A stretch of 64,000 bases of DNA from a bacterium (lineage in GTDB: Bacteria > Actinomycetota > Acidimicrobiia > Spongiisociales > ZC4RG35). Both the position numbers and the translations under genes were made by a program. How positions within the stretch are numbered: the first letter of the stretch is position 1; the number at the start of each line of letters is the position of its first letter. Location: assembly GCA_028824015.1 (NCBI GenBank), contig JAPPFC010000002.1, forward strand, positions 91,916 to 155,915, given 5' to 3'. Below are positions 27,601 to 39,858 of the stretch, in pieces. The notes beneath the pieces were generated by a model. That model ran no database searches, was not told the DNA's origin, and was given only the letters and a program-made list of their open reading frames with translations.

Positions 27601-28157
27601 TCGTCGAGTCCCGGGAACGACTGGGCAGGGTCATCTCGGAGTTGGAGAGGGAGGCGACCGATCGCTACTTGGCCACCTTCCGGGAGACGGCCTCTGCCTT
27701 CGAAAGATCCTTCGGGCAGGTCTTTCCCGGCGGGCGGGGCCGGCTTCGCCTGGTGGATTCGGCCGACCCGCTCGGTTCGGGAGTGGAGATCCGAGCTCAG
27801 CCCTCGGGAAAACGGGTGTCTCGGCTCAGCCTGCTGTCGGGAGGAGAGCGGGCCCTGGGGGCCCTGGCCTTCCTGTTCGCCATGATGAAGACGCGTCCGT
27901 CCCCCTTCTACCTGCTGGATGAAGTGGACGCCACCCTGGACTCGGCCAACCTGCACCGGGTGCTGGGCATGGTCCGGGAACTCAGTTCGGAGGCCCAGAT
28001 CCTGGTCATAACCCATCAGCCCCAGACCGCCGAGTCCGCCGATCTCCTCTACGGCGTGACCATGCCGCCCGGGGGCGCCACCCGGGTGGTCTCCATGCGC
28101 ATGGACCAGGCAGGCACCGGTTTGCCGGGCTTGCAGACTCCCGCCAAGTCCGCCTGA
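24699..28157 (+). CDS. smc: Chromosome segregation protein SMC
   Basis: 1152 residues. The N-terminal ATPase half has MFLKSITLAGFKSFVKRT and Walker A GPNGSGKSN (about 30-38). Long coiled-coil arms rich in Glu, Arg and Ala flank a hinge at about 490-650 (SGWTGWVSQLLSVPGELAGAVEAAL onward). The C-terminal half has the ABC signature LLSGGERALG (about 1046) and Walker B YLLDEVDATLD (about 1073). SMC with ScpAB compacts and segregates the chromosome. The ATG at 24699 was preferred to an in-frame TTG at 24687 because it gives the conserved family N-terminus. The gene is complete. Confidence 0.96.
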   Translation: MFLKSITLAGFKSFVKRTTLEFGPGITVIVGPNGSGKSNIVDAVAWATGRLSTRTLRADRSDELLFCGTATLPASSRAEVTLVFDNTSGLLPIDRPEVSVTRRYYRSGESEFEINRVSCRLVDITELLAEAGIWKSQYALVGQGQIERVLNASPAEHRKVLEEAAGVGKHLWRRDKAVRRLESTGGDLDRIGDLIAEKQRRMRPLRRQAEALGRYQQLSGEIRALRIYLEGERLRELDEQLASAIAGRRSWEEARSGAIADRQRSLAALSENEAALEDLRSDPASGALRDWEMATERMRRLSEVAALRTEARRRRRQVEALGRSLVEERLSLEQGMERLDDRIASGERAVERARSAEARLAREERRLAVLRGAGAEAELGGLENELAALEAAGERDAGELEGVEARLSELAATAEGLDSRMEEASQALAAAEALYRTGTEEMELATRRAREARSRLRAAEARAAEARAAMAEATGRLEAAREALKARDPARRRQVEALSGWTGWVSQLLSVPGELAGAVEAALERWAEAAVFEGPVGLGNAVDRLGEADGADGALAMVSLRSPRRSESHARSAASSGSRLVPLLDLLGEDRPSGLNMRLLGDVVLVEDWRTGWEAVESHPHLRAVTRRGDLITARGIRLRGGARLPDLAEASAEAEEAVATCDRLREEARRLGAEARLGEERQEEATARWSERRAESLACRQNLDRLVSRRAELQGEERRLRERRHSLREGEAARRTRLGELEGRIARLRVGRLDAAEEAERLAERLERASRDRAAAEEEHRSRIAELTRLREERRLGQARYEKVVMELTKVSYLPEESSPDYSGEVAELAGEALRLMSDRREALVAADRASNQRSRELAEEAGRIREAIGRADETERRATVELEWLIAEVSRLESRRLSVTESLRMVDADPTEALSAPVPDVEDPEATLQSLVAEMERAGPINHYAALDLSELESEVTELSGQYDDIVESRERLGRVISELEREATDRYLATFRETASAFERSFGQVFPGGRGRLRLVDSADPLGSGVEIRAQPSGKRVSRLSLLSGGERALGALAFLFAMMKTRPSPFYLLDEVDATLDSANLHRVLGMVRELSSEAQILVITHQPQTAESADLLYGVTMPPGGATRVVSMRMDQAGTGLPGLQTPAKSA

Positions 28158-28511
28158 CTTATCGAGGCTTGCCGAGAGAGCCGTATCTGAGTTCGCTCGG
28201 TGGACAGCGAGGCGGGTAGCCGACCCCTTTGAGCGCTCTTGACGCATTCCCCGAGCAGGCCGCGGGGCTGCTATCGATCGGTCACTCGATTCATGCTTTC
28301 GATGATCCAGCGACGCTGTCCTAAGAACCTGACCAGCCTCGTCAACTACCAAAAGCCCTTCCGACAACCCGACCGAATCTCCACGATGCGGGGGAACCCT
28401 AGGAATGGACGTCCGGGTACTGGTGATCCGAAAGTACCGAATGTGATCCTGGCGCCGGGCCGGCGCTCCGGTGAGGAGTACACAAAAGCAGGAGTGGACA
28501 CGGCCCCCCGG
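28158..28511. other. Intergenic region with hairpins and no supported gene
   Basis: 354 bases between smc and the convergent CBS-protein gene. It holds GCGCCGG-G-CCGGCGC (28452-28466), 46 bases past the CBS gene stop and possibly its terminator, and GGTACT/AGTACC (28416-28438). Open frames here have no recognisable product. A minus-strand stretch near 28260-28330 could encode QRRWIIESMNRVTDR, vaguely like the end of a transposase, but this is too short to call. Confidence 0.4.
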
Positions 28512-29366
28512 TCAGGCGCCGCAAACAACCTCGATGTAGTCGGCGATCTCCCTGAAGGTCACCACACCGAGGGCGCGCCGCGTCTCGTTGATGAGCACCA
28601 GGTAGCGATGACCCAGCTTCGCCATGATGCTGAGGGCCTCGCTGATCGGCGTATCGGGGGCTGCGGCGGCGATCTCCTCGGTCATCCAGTCCCGTACCGG
28701 CCGGTCGGCCAGATCCTCCACCCGACAGGCGACCTTCCAGAATATGTCGTGCTCGGTCAACTCGCCGATCACCGCACCCCGGTGGTTGACGACCGACACC
28801 AGCCCGGTTTGGGCTGACACCATTGCCTCGATGGCAACGGACAGGGAGTCCTCGGGAGTGACCAGCAGCGGTTCGTGGGCGGACAGGCCGGTGAGGTCTA
28901 CAAAGTGCAGATTGTGCTCCGGTGACAGGTCGGGGCCGAGGTCCCTCTGGGACTCCAGGAACCCCGCCGCCATCCGGATGAGGTCGTAGTGGTTGACGAA
29001 GCCGAGGAGGTCGCCGTCTTCGCTGGTAACCGGGAGGTTGCGGAACCGACGGGCGTTCATAAGGCGCAACGCGTCGATGGCCGAGGCGCCGTGGTCGATC
29101 ACCATCGGGTCCGCCGTCATGAAGTGATCCACCGGAGCGTCCCACACATCGGGGGACCGTACCACATGGTTGGTGACGTCCCGCTCGGTAAAGATACCGG
29201 CGAGCCTGCCTCCGTCGGTGATCACCGCGCACCCCGTGCGCTGGGCGGCCATGGCGGCCACCACGTTGCGAACTCTCCTGCCGCTTCCGACTACGACGTG
29301 CGACGACAGCTTCAAGCGCGACAGAGGCATGCTTTCGAAGTGCTGCACGATGGTGCTGCTCGTCAC
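28512..29366 (-). CDS. Protein with four CBS domains
   Basis: 284 residues forming two tandem Bateman modules. Each CBS motif can be seen: AVITDGGRLAGIFTERDV, NLPVTSEDGDLLGFVNHYDL, LVSVVNHRGAVIGELTEHDI and YLVLINETRRALGVVTFREI, with intervening MTADPMVIDHGASAIDALRLM and VRDWMTEEI. CBS pairs bind AMP, ATP or SAM and act as energy sensors. There is no attached enzymatic or membrane domain, so it probably regulates a partner encoded elsewhere. The GTG start at 29366 has GAGGAG about 7 bases upstream. It sits alone between the smc and ftsY blocks on the opposite strand. Confidence 0.85.
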   Translation of the reverse strand: MTSSTIVQHFESMPLSRLKLSSHVVVGSGRRVRNVVAAMAAQRTGCAVITDGGRLAGIFTERDVTNHVVRSPDVWDAPVDHFMTADPMVIDHGASAIDALRLMNARRFRNLPVTSEDGDLLGFVNHYDLIRMAAGFLESQRDLGPDLSPEHNLHFVDLTGLSAHEPLLVTPEDSLSVAIEAMVSAQTGLVSVVNHRGAVIGELTEHDIFWKVACRVEDLADRPVRDWMTEEIAAAAPDTPISEALSIMAKLGHRYLVLINETRRALGVVTFREIADYIEVVCGA

Positions 29367-29485
29367 GTTTCTCCTCTGGTCCGGAAACCTTCTTTGGCCT
29401 GTTTCACCGATGTGTTTGGTGGGGTTGCGGGGGTGTTGATGTGGCGAAGCGCCTTACTGACCTGGGAGAATAGCTGTTGTGACGT

Positions 29486-29559
29486 CTTGGCTGTCACCAG
29501 GTTAAAGGTGGCCTTGTGAAGGCTTGCCTGTCACCAGGTTAGAGGCGGCCTTGTGAAAA
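29486..29559. repeat. Two tandem copies of a 37-bp repeat
   Basis: Copy 1 is 29486-29522 and copy 2 is 29523-29559. Each starts CTTGsCTGTCACCAGGTTA and continues rAGGyGGCCTTGTGAA; they agree at 32 of 37 positions. They lie between the CBS gene start and ftsY. In the rest of 29367-29826 I see no gene or clear consensus promoter, though the ftsY promoter must be in this stretch. Confidence 0.7.
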
Positions 29560-29826
29560 GGGTACCAAGTATTGGCGCCATCCGCACCGGCACAGCCAAA
29601 GGAGGGAGCCGAGGGCGGCGATAAAGTCAGGCAACACACTGTCAGGGTTGCTGTAGAAGCCACCGGGATGGCTGAAACACCGTCCGATACAGGTTCATCC
29701 TGTCCAATGGCTCATTTTGGGGTGGGTTGCGCACGAACGACATCCGGGGTTGGGAAGGGTCGGGGTGGGGGAATGGGCGGCCTTCCGCGGGTGTCGGGGA
29801 AGTGATGAGCATTAAAATGGCCGAGA

Positions 29827-30789
29827 GTGGCATGGCTGATGCGCTGGTGGAGAAGGCGTCGCTCTTCGGTCCCCGAACAGAGAGCTGTCGTGGATCCGAC
29901 CGTCTCCGCTCTGGCGAAGACCCGGCGCGCCCTGATGGCGGCTCTGAGATCAGCCGGGGGGGACGAGCGGCTCAACGCCGCCTTCTGGTCCGGGTTGGAG
30001 GAGGCCCTGGTGGCGTCGGATTTGGGAGTGGAGATCTCGGCGGAACTGGTCTCGGCGGTCCGGAGCCGACAGCCTGCCGACCGCGCAGGCGCCCGGGAGC
30101 TTCTGGCCGAGGAGATGATCGGGTTGTTGGGAGACGCCGACCGGAGCCTGGCATGGTCCGGCAACGGGTCCCCGCGGGTTGTGATGGTGGTGGGGGTGAA
30201 CGGGGCGGGCAAGACCACCACCTCCGCAAAGCTCGCCCACCGGCTGGCGTCGGAGGGAAGGGACTGCCTGCTGGGCGCGGCGGACACCCATCGCCCGGCC
30301 GCGCAGAGCCAGTTGGCGACCTGGGCGGAGCGGATGGGGGTGGAGATCGTGGGGGGAGAGGATGGCGCCGATCCGGCCGCGGTCGCCCGCGACGCCTGGA
30401 CGGCGGCGAAGAGCCGGGGCCATGAGGTGGTGGTCATAGACACCGCCGGCCGGTTGCACGCCAAGACCCACCTGATGAGCCAACTGGAGAAGATGAAACG
30501 GGTGCTCACCAAGGTTGCCGGAAGGGTGGATGAGGTGCTCCTGGTGCTTGACGCCTCCACCGGCCAGAACGGGGTGGCCCAGGCCCGGGAGTTCTGCGAG
30601 CGGGTGGGGGTGACCGGGGTGGTGCTCACCAAGCTGGACGGGACCGCCCGCGGCGGGGTGGCGGTGGCCGTCGAGCGGCTACTGGGGACGCCGGTCAAGC
30701 TGGTGGGGACCGGAGAAGGACTGTCGGATCTGGCGGCATTCGACGCCGGGACATTCGTGCGGGGGTTGCTGGAGGACGGACCCCGATGA
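29827..30789 (+). CDS. ftsY: Signal recognition particle receptor FtsY
   Basis: 320 residues from the GTG at 29827. A very short basic, Trp-rich N-terminus (LMRWWRRRRSS) replaces the long acidic A domain of many FtsY. The NG domain follows: four-helix N part, then Walker A GVNGAGKTTTSAKLA (about 124), DTHRPAAQSQL, DTAGRLHAK, TKLDGTARGG and the closing GTGEGLSDLAAFDAGTFV. It is the GTPase membrane receptor for SRP. An in-frame ATG at 29839 is an alternative start. Its stop overlaps the cdd start (ATGA). Confidence 0.95.
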   Translation: MAWLMRWWRRRRSSVPEQRAVVDPTVSALAKTRRALMAALRSAGGDERLNAAFWSGLEEALVASDLGVEISAELVSAVRSRQPADRAGARELLAEEMIGLLGDADRSLAWSGNGSPRVVMVVGVNGAGKTTTSAKLAHRLASEGRDCLLGAADTHRPAAQSQLATWAERMGVEIVGGEDGADPAAVARDAWTAAKSRGHEVVVIDTAGRLHAKTHLMSQLEKMKRVLTKVAGRVDEVLLVLDASTGQNGVAQAREFCERVGVTGVVLTKLDGTARGGVAVAVERLLGTPVKLVGTGEGLSDLAAFDAGTFVRGLLEDGPR

Positions 30790-31214
30790 ACGACCACGAC
30801 GCTCTGGTGGAGAGGGCGCGCCGGGCGGCCCGCAACTCCTACTCCCCGTACTCGGGGTTCCGGGTGGGAGCGGCGCTCCTGACCGGCGACGGGGCGGTCT
30901 TCTCCGGCGCCAACGTGGAGAACGCCGCATACCCGGTCTCCAACTGCGCGGAGGCGACCGCGGTCAACACCGCGGCGGCGGCGGGGACCAGGCGGATACG
31001 CACCGTGGCCGTGGCCTGCATCGACGCCGACTCCATCGCCAACGCCTACCCGTGCGGGCGGTGTCGACAGGTGATGAACGAGTTCGGGGTGGAGACGGTG
31101 CTGGTGGCCACCGGCGACGGCCCCTATCGGACCCATGGGCTCTCCGAACTCCTGCCCTACGGGTTCTCCGGTGACTTTCTCCGGGGGGAGGAGCAGGGCC
31201 CGGGCGGGAGTTGA
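30786..31214 (+). CDS. cdd: Cytidine deaminase
   Basis: 142 residues of the tetrameric zinc cytidine deaminase family. The first zinc ligand and catalytic Glu are in NCAEATAV (CAE intact), and the other two cysteines in YPCGRCRQVMNEF; the substrate segment SYSPYSGFRVGAALL...GANVENAAYP is typical. It converts cytidine or deoxycytidine to (deoxy)uridine, feeding the pyrimidine salvage enzymes encoded at 13-16 kb. The start overlaps the ftsY stop by four bases. Confidence 0.95.
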   Translation: MNDHDALVERARRAARNSYSPYSGFRVGAALLTGDGAVFSGANVENAAYPVSNCAEATAVNTAAAAGTRRIRTVAVACIDADSIANAYPCGRCRQVMNEFGVETVLVATGDGPYRTHGLSELLPYGFSGDFLRGEEQGPGGS

Positions 31215-31292
31215 CACCACGCCGGCGGAGTAGACTTTTGCGGGTCAGAAGCGCCCGAACAGGGGTGGGCACCCTCGCCGGAAGGACCCCAC

Positions 31293-32573
31293 ATGATTGA
31301 TATGCGTCCCCTCTCCGAGGTGGATCCCGCCACCGCCGGTTTGATCCGCCGTGACGTGGAGAGACAGAACAGCCACATTCACCTGATCGCCTCGGAGAAC
31401 TTCGCGTCGCCGGCGGTGATGGCCGCATCAGGCTCCATCTTCACCAACAAGTACGCAGAGGGCTATCCGGGCCGCCGCTACTACGAAGGCTGCGCGGTGG
31501 TCGACGAGATCGAGACCCTGGCCATAGAGCGGGCCAAGTCGCTGTTCGGGGCGGCCAGCGCCAACGTTCAGCCCCATTCGGGGGCCCAGGCCAACATGAG
31601 TGTCTACTTCTCGCTGCTGAGCCCGGGCGACACCGTGCTGGGTATGCGGCTCGACCAGGGGGGACACCTCACCCACGGGTCGCCGGTCAACTTCTCGGGC
31701 CTGTACTACGACTTCGCGGCGTACGGCGTCGATCCCGACACCGAACTGGTCGACATGGACCAGGTGAGAGCGCTGGCGCTCGAGCACCGTCCCAAGATTC
31801 TGCTGGCGGGCTACTCGGCCTATTCCAGACGCCTCGACTACGAGGGATTCCGGGAGATCGCCGATGAGGTGGAGGCGGTTTTCATGGTGGACGCCGCGCA
31901 CTTCATCGGCCTGGTGGCCGGGAAGGCCTTCCCCAACCCGGTCCCCTACGCCGACATCGTCACCGGCACCACCCACAAGGCCCTGAGAGGGCCCCGCGGC
32001 GGCCTGGCGCTGGCCAGGGAGGAATACGCCGCCGCGATCAACAAGGCGGTGTTCCCCAACGCCCAGGGCGGGCCGATCATCAACCAGGTGGCGGCCAAGG
32101 CGGTCTGCTTCCTGGAGGCCTCGACGCCCGAGTTCCGCTCGTACGCGGCCCAGGTGGTGGCCAATGCCTCGGCGATGGCCGATGCGGTGCAGGAGTCCGG
32201 CGCCCGGGTGGTCTCGGGCGGCACCGACAATCACCTGTTCCTCATCGACCTGCGCTCGGTCTCCGAAGACCTGACCGGCCGGGCCGCGGCCCGGCTGCTG
32301 GATGAGCTGGGAATCACCCTCAATTTCAACACCATCCCCTTCGATCCCCGGCCTCCCTGGCGGGCGTCCGGACTCCGGATCGGGACTCCCGCCATGACCT
32401 CGCAGGGCATGACCGAACCGCAGGCCAGGGAGGTGGGCTCCCTGATCGTGGAGGCGCTCCGGGGACGCGGCGACGAATCGGTCCGGGCCGGTGTCGCCGC
32501 CAGGGTGGCGGAGTTGGCCGCCTCCTTCACTCCCTACCCCGCCGGTTTTCGGGGATACGGCGCGACGGGATAA
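31293..32573 (+). CDS. glyA: Serine hydroxymethyltransferase
   Basis: 426 residues. PLP-enzyme marks include HLIASENFASPAVMAASGS, NKYAEGYPGRRYYEGC, QPHSGAQANM and the Schiff-base lysine in TGTTHKALRGPRGG; the C-terminal domain has GLRIGTPAMTSQGM. It interconverts serine and glycine with tetrahydrofolate, supplying one-carbon units. The ATG at 31293 follows GGAAGGAC. A TAGACT element about 60 bases upstream could be a -10, but I cannot place a -35. The ATP synthase genes follow within 35 bases. Confidence 0.97.
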   Translation: MIDMRPLSEVDPATAGLIRRDVERQNSHIHLIASENFASPAVMAASGSIFTNKYAEGYPGRRYYEGCAVVDEIETLAIERAKSLFGAASANVQPHSGAQANMSVYFSLLSPGDTVLGMRLDQGGHLTHGSPVNFSGLYYDFAAYGVDPDTELVDMDQVRALALEHRPKILLAGYSAYSRRLDYEGFREIADEVEAVFMVDAAHFIGLVAGKAFPNPVPYADIVTGTTHKALRGPRGGLALAREEYAAAINKAVFPNAQGGPIINQVAAKAVCFLEASTPEFRSYAAQVVANASAMADAVQESGARVVSGGTDNHLFLIDLRSVSEDLTGRAAARLLDELGITLNFNTIPFDPRPPWRASGLRIGTPAMTSQGMTEPQAREVGSLIVEALRGRGDESVRAGVAARVAELAASFTPYPAGFRGYGATG

Positions 32574-32608
32574 CCTTTGGGTAGTTCATCGACACCGGAG
32601 GAGCGGGT

Positions 32609-32976
32609 TTGGACATAGAAGCCTTGATGGGCCGCCGCTTGGCGCGGCGGGCTGTTTGGTTGGCTCCCCTTACCGGAGTGGTTTCCTGGGCGCTGTGGAC
32701 TCCCCTGGCAGGGTTCTGGGCGGTGATGGGAGCGCTGGCCGCCGCCGGTTCCTTCGCGGTCACCGGCTGGGCACTGTCGCGGGCGGCCCGCCGTTCCTAT
32801 CTCACCCTGGGGGCGGTTGCCTTCGGGGGTTTCGTGGTGCGCCTGGCAATCATCACCCTCCTGGTCTGGGCGGCGGTGGGCATCTGGGACGCCCACCTGT
32901 ACGGGATCTTCCTCGGGGTGGGCACGGCCTGGCTGGTCGCCCTGACTTCCGAGGCGCGTAGACAGGTGGCCACCGG

Positions 32977-32980
<4 letters not shown>
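32609..32980 (+). CDS. atpI: AtpI-like small membrane protein
   Basis: 123 residues with four predicted membrane helices (for example VWLAPLTGVVSWALWTPLAG, FWAVMGALAAAGSFAVTGWAL, LGAVAFGGFVVRLAIITLLVW, YGIFLGVGTAWLVALTS). It directly precedes atpB with a four-base overlap, the position of AtpI/ATP synthase protein I, which assists c-ring or Na+/Mg2+-linked assembly in other bacteria. Sequence conservation in this family is low, so the name rests mainly on position and topology. The TTG start at 32609 has GGAGGAG at good spacing. Confidence 0.72.
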
Positions 32981-34554
<1,574 letters not shown>

Positions 34555-34558
<4 letters not shown>

Positions 34559-35088
34559 GCGACGTTACGGAGGGTTACGCGGACGCCCTGTTCGGGTTGG
34601 CTGTCGCCGAGGGACAGCTTGAGCGCGTGGAGAGCGATCTCTACGCCCTGGCGCGGGCGGTGGAAGGCTCCCCGGAGTTGACCGACGCCCTCTCCGATCC
34701 CCGGGTTCCCTCCGACCGCCTGGAAACGCTGACCTCCGAACTCCTGGCCGATCGGGCATCGCCGGTGACCCGGGAAGCGGTGGGCCTTCTGATCCGCATG
34801 GGGAGGCTGGCCGACCTGGTGGCGATCGCCGACCGCCTGGCGGAGAAGGCGGCCGCATCCCGGGGACGACAGATCGCCGAAGTGCGCTCGGCCGTTCCCC
34901 TCGGCGCCGAGACCGTCGAGCGCCTGGAGGGAGTGCTCTCGGGTGTGGTGGGGCATCCGGTCGAGGTCCGGGTGGTGGTCGACCCCGAAGTGCTGGGAGG
35001 ACTCATGGCCCGGGTGGGAGACTTGGTGGTGGACGGGACGGTCCGGTCCCGGATGAACCAGGTACGCGCATTGCTGGCCGAAGTTTGA
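34555..35088 (+). CDS. atpH: ATP synthase F1 subunit delta
   Basis: 177 residues. GYADALFGLAVAEGQLERVESDL is the typical N-terminal helical bundle start, and the C-terminal part has VRVVVDPEVLGGLMARVGDLVVDGTVRSRM, the conserved delta/OSCP signature. It joins the b stalk to the F1 crown. The start overlaps the atpF stop (ATGA). Confidence 0.95.
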
Positions 35089-35106
35089 ATACCTAAGGAG
35101 TAGTCA

Positions 35107-36624
35107 ATGGCAGAGATGACTATCACCGCCCACGACATAACCGAGGCGCTCCGAAAGAGCCTGGAGGACTGGAGTCCTTCCATCTCCCGGGAGACGGTGG
35201 GTTATGTCTCCTCCATAGCCGACGGAGTGGCCAGGGTGAAGGGCCTTCCCCAGGCCATGTCCTCGGAACTGTTGGAATTCGAGGGAGGGTTGCTGGGAGT
35301 GGTGCTGGACCTGGACGAGGACTCCATCGGAACGGTGATGATGGGAGACTCCAACCATGTGGAGGAGGGCGACCCGGTCCGCCAGACCAGCCGGGTGCTG
35401 GAGATCGGGGTGGGAGACGACCTGCTGGGTCGGGTGATCGATCCGCTGGGCAACCCCATCGACGGCAAGGGGCCGATCAACACCACCGCCCGCCGGCGCC
35501 TGGAGGTCCAGGCACCCACCGTGGTGCAGCGGCGGCCCGTGCACGAGCCGCTGCAGACCGGGATCAAGGCCATCGACGCCATGACGCCGGTGGGACGCGG
35601 GCAGCGGGAACTGATCATCGGCGACCGCCAGACCGGAAAGACGGCCCTGGTGGTGGACACCATCATCAATCAGAAGGCCGAAGGCGTCAAGTGCGTGTAC
35701 GTGGCGATAGGGCAGAAGGCCTCCACCGTGGCCGAGGTGGTGGCCTCCCTCACCGAGCACGGCGCCATGGACTACACGGTGGTGGTGAACGCCTCTGCAG
35801 CCGCGCCGCCGGCTCTCCAGATGTACGCGCCCTACGCGGGGTCGGCCATCGGCCAGTACTGGATGTACAACGGCGAGCACTCCCTGGTGATCTTCGACGA
35901 CCTCTCCAAGCAGGCGGTCGCCTACCGGGAGATCGCCCTACTGCTGCGCCGTCCTCCCGGCCGGGAAGCCTACCCGGGCGACGTGTTCTACCTGCACAGC
36001 CGGCTCCTGGAGCGTTGCGCCAAGCTGTCCGACGAGTTGGGCGGGGGATCCATGACCGGACTCCCCATCGTGGAGACCAAGGCCGGCGACGTCTCGGCCT
36101 TCATCCCCACCAACGTGATCTCCATCACCGACGGCCAGATCTATTTGGAGACCGACCTCTTCTATTCGGGGGTCCGTCCGGCCATCAACGCCGGCATCTC
36201 TGTCTCCCGGGTGGGGGGTGCGGCCCAGTTGAGCGCCATGAAGCGGGTGGCGGGTCCCATCCGGATCAACCTGGCCCAGTACCGGGAACTGGAGGCCTTC
36301 GCCCAGTTCGGATCGGAGCTCGACTCGGCCTCCCAGGCCCAGTTGGAGCGGGGCGCCCGGGTGGTCGAGGTGCTCAAACAGCCCCAGTTCCGCCCGTTCG
36401 CGGTGGAGGAACAGGTGGTCTCTTTGTATGCGGTGACCAACGGCTATATGGACGACACGCCGGTTTCGGAGATCTCCCGGTTCGAGCAAGAACTGACCGA
36501 GCACATGAGGCGCCGCCAGGGACACCTCCTGCGTTCCATCGCCGAGACGGGATCGCTTCCCGACATCGAGACTCTCAACTCGGCCCTGAAGGAATTCGCC
36601 GAGAGATTCCGCTCGGGAGACTGA
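35107..36624 (+). CDS. atpA: ATP synthase F1 subunit alpha
   Basis: 505 residues. Walker A is GDRQTGKT (about 172-179); other conserved stretches are [50 protein letters not shown] and [15 protein letters not shown]. It carries the non-catalytic nucleotide sites of F1. An AAGGAG precedes the ATG at 35107. The length and all motifs are normal. Confidence 0.98.
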   Translation: MAEMTITAHDITEALRKSLEDWSPSISRETVGYVSSIADGVARVKGLPQAMSSELLEFEGGLLGVVLDLDEDSIGTVMMGDSNHVEEGDPVRQTSRVLEIGVGDDLLGRVIDPLGNPIDGKGPINTTARRRLEVQAPTVVQRRPVHEPLQTGIKAIDAMTPVGRGQRELIIGDRQTGKTALVVDTIINQKAEGVKCVYVAIGQKASTVAEVVASLTEHGAMDYTVVVNASAAAPPALQMYAPYAGSAIGQYWMYNGEHSLVIFDDLSKQAVAYREIALLLRRPPGREAYPGDVFYLHSRLLERCAKLSDELGGGSMTGLPIVETKAGDVSAFIPTNVISITDGQIYLETDLFYSGVRPAINAGISVSRVGGAAQLSAMKRVAGPIRINLAQYRELEAFAQFGSELDSASQAQLERGARVVEVLKQPQFRPFAVEEQVVSLYAVTNGYMDDTPVSEISRFEQELTEHMRRRQGHLLRSIAETGSLPDIETLNSALKEFAERFRSGD

Positions 36625-36634
36625 GAGACCGGCT

Positions 36635-38955
<2,321 letters not shown>

Positions 38956-38957
38956 CC

Positions 38958-39293
38958 GTGGCCCGTCCCTTCAATGTCGACGTGGTCTCGCCGGAAGGGA
39001 CCCTGTGGTCGGGCGACGCCGAATTCCTGGTGGCCCGCACCACCGAGGGCGAGATCGGGATCCTGGCCGGGCACGAGCCGCTGATGGCCGCCCTGTCGGC
39101 CGGCCCGGTGCTGATCGACCACGACGGCGACCAGCGGACCACCATCGCCGTCCACGGAGGGTTCATGCAGGTGGTGGAGAACCGTGTGACCCTCCTCACC
39201 GACCGGGCCCGGATCACAGCCGGCGACCGCGCCGAGGCCGCAGAGGAGGCGCTGAGACTCAGCGAGGGAGACCCCCTCGACTTCGAGGGGTAG
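38958..39293 (+). CDS. atpC: ATP synthase F1 subunit epsilon (short form)
   Basis: 111 residues from GTG at 38958, two bases after the atpD stop. The N-terminal beta sandwich is complete (FNVDVVSPEGTLWSGDAEFLVARTTEGEIGIL, GHEPLMAAL, AVHGGFMQVVENRVTLLTD). After it only one helix (RAEAAEEALRLSE) precedes the stop, whereas typical epsilon has 130-140 residues with a two-helix C-terminal domain that inhibits ATP hydrolysis. The self-inhibitory arm is therefore probably shortened. It ends the atp operon. Confidence 0.93.
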   Translation: MARPFNVDVVSPEGTLWSGDAEFLVARTTEGEIGILAGHEPLMAALSAGPVLIDHDGDQRTTIAVHGGFMQVVENRVTLLTDRARITAGDRAEAAEEALRLSEGDPLDFEG

Positions 39294-39324
39294 GCGAGCC
39301 GGACCGCCCGGGCGGGACCCATCT

Positions 39325-39343
39325 CTAAGAGATTTCCTCTTAG
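39325..39343. terminator. Stem-loop after the atp operon
   Basis: CTAAGAG-ATTTC-CTCTTAG is a perfect 7-bp stem with a 5-base loop, 32 bases past atpC and touching the GTG start of the next gene. Just before it, CCGCCCGGGCGG (39304-39315) is a perfect palindrome. Either may terminate the atp transcript; the first may instead control the next gene. Confidence 0.45.
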
Positions 39344-39750
39344 TGTGCTTTGCTGGTGTGTTACTGGTTTCGGCTTGCAGCGGGAGTGTTGACGGCCCTG
39401 TAATCGAGGGTAACGTCACCGATGGCGGCTTAGACGCCGAGGTGTTCGGGATCGTGATTATCGAGGGGGACTGTATCTATCTGTACGATCCCCAAATCGA
39501 GAGTCGCTATCCGGTTGTGTGGCCACATGGGACTTTATGGAATCCTGCCGAGTCGGCGATCAAGCTACCCGACGGGACACCTGTGCACGACGGGGACGAG
39601 GTGTATGGCGGCGGTGGATACCACACAGAGAACCTAGACACCTACATCGTCTCGGAAGGTGTAGCACGGGCGCTGAGTTGTGTGGACAACGAGTACGGTG
39701 AGATCGCTGTGTTCAACTCAGACAGTGAAATCGAGATAACCCAACCCTGA
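39343..39750 (+). CDS. Predicted small lipoprotein
   Basis: 135 residues from GTG at 39343. A short hydrophobic leader ends in a lipobox, LLVSAC, with Cys at residue 12, so the mature protein should be lipid-anchored outside the membrane. The leader lacks the usual basic residues and no standard start lies further upstream, so the true start is unclear. The mature part (IEGDCIYLYDPQIESRYPVVWPHGTLW, then VHDGDEVYGGGGYH) suggests a small beta fold, with no family I recognise. Base composition is visibly lower in G+C than the atp genes before it, suggesting transfer. Confidence 0.7.
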   Translation: MCFAGVLLVSACSGSVDGPVIEGNVTDGGLDAEVFGIVIIEGDCIYLYDPQIESRYPVVWPHGTLWNPAESAIKLPDGTPVHDGDEVYGGGGYHTENLDTYIVSEGVARALSCVDNEYGEIAVFNSDSEIEITQP

Positions 39751-39759
39751 GATCTCCAT

Positions 39760-39858
39760 GTGTCGCTCTTCAAGTTGAGAGAAGTAGTACAACCGTATCT
39801 GGACCAGGTGATGGCCGAAATGGGCACTCCCACCGATGACGCAGAGGAGCCAGGATGA
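39760..39858 (+). CDS. Possible 32-residue protein overlapping the next gene
   Basis: A GTG-initiated frame of 32 codons (MSLFKLREVVQPYL...) ends in TGA within the ATGA that starts the gene at 39855. It is in the same frame as the lipoprotein, three codons past that gene's stop, and encodes a helical segment followed by an acidic tail. The stop/start overlap with the downstream gene is typical of translational coupling, and that is the main evidence. No ribosome site is obvious. It could also be a relic of a once longer lipoprotein frame. Confidence 0.4.
   Translation: MSLFKLREVVQPYLDQVMAEMGTPTDDAEEPG

Noticed and set aside
28260..28330. Possible transposase remnant on the minus strand
   Set aside because: Only about 15 residues look suggestive; no terminal repeats or further domains.
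29486..29560. Possible SRP RNA near ftsY because of ACCAGGTTA
   Set aside because: Only the ACCAGGT fragment matches; the GGAAGGAAGCAGC part and a closing helix are missing, and the sequence is a simple tandem repeat.
31215..31292. Riboswitch upstream of glyA
   Set aside because: The gap is only 78 bases and shows no recognisable glycine or folate aptamer core.
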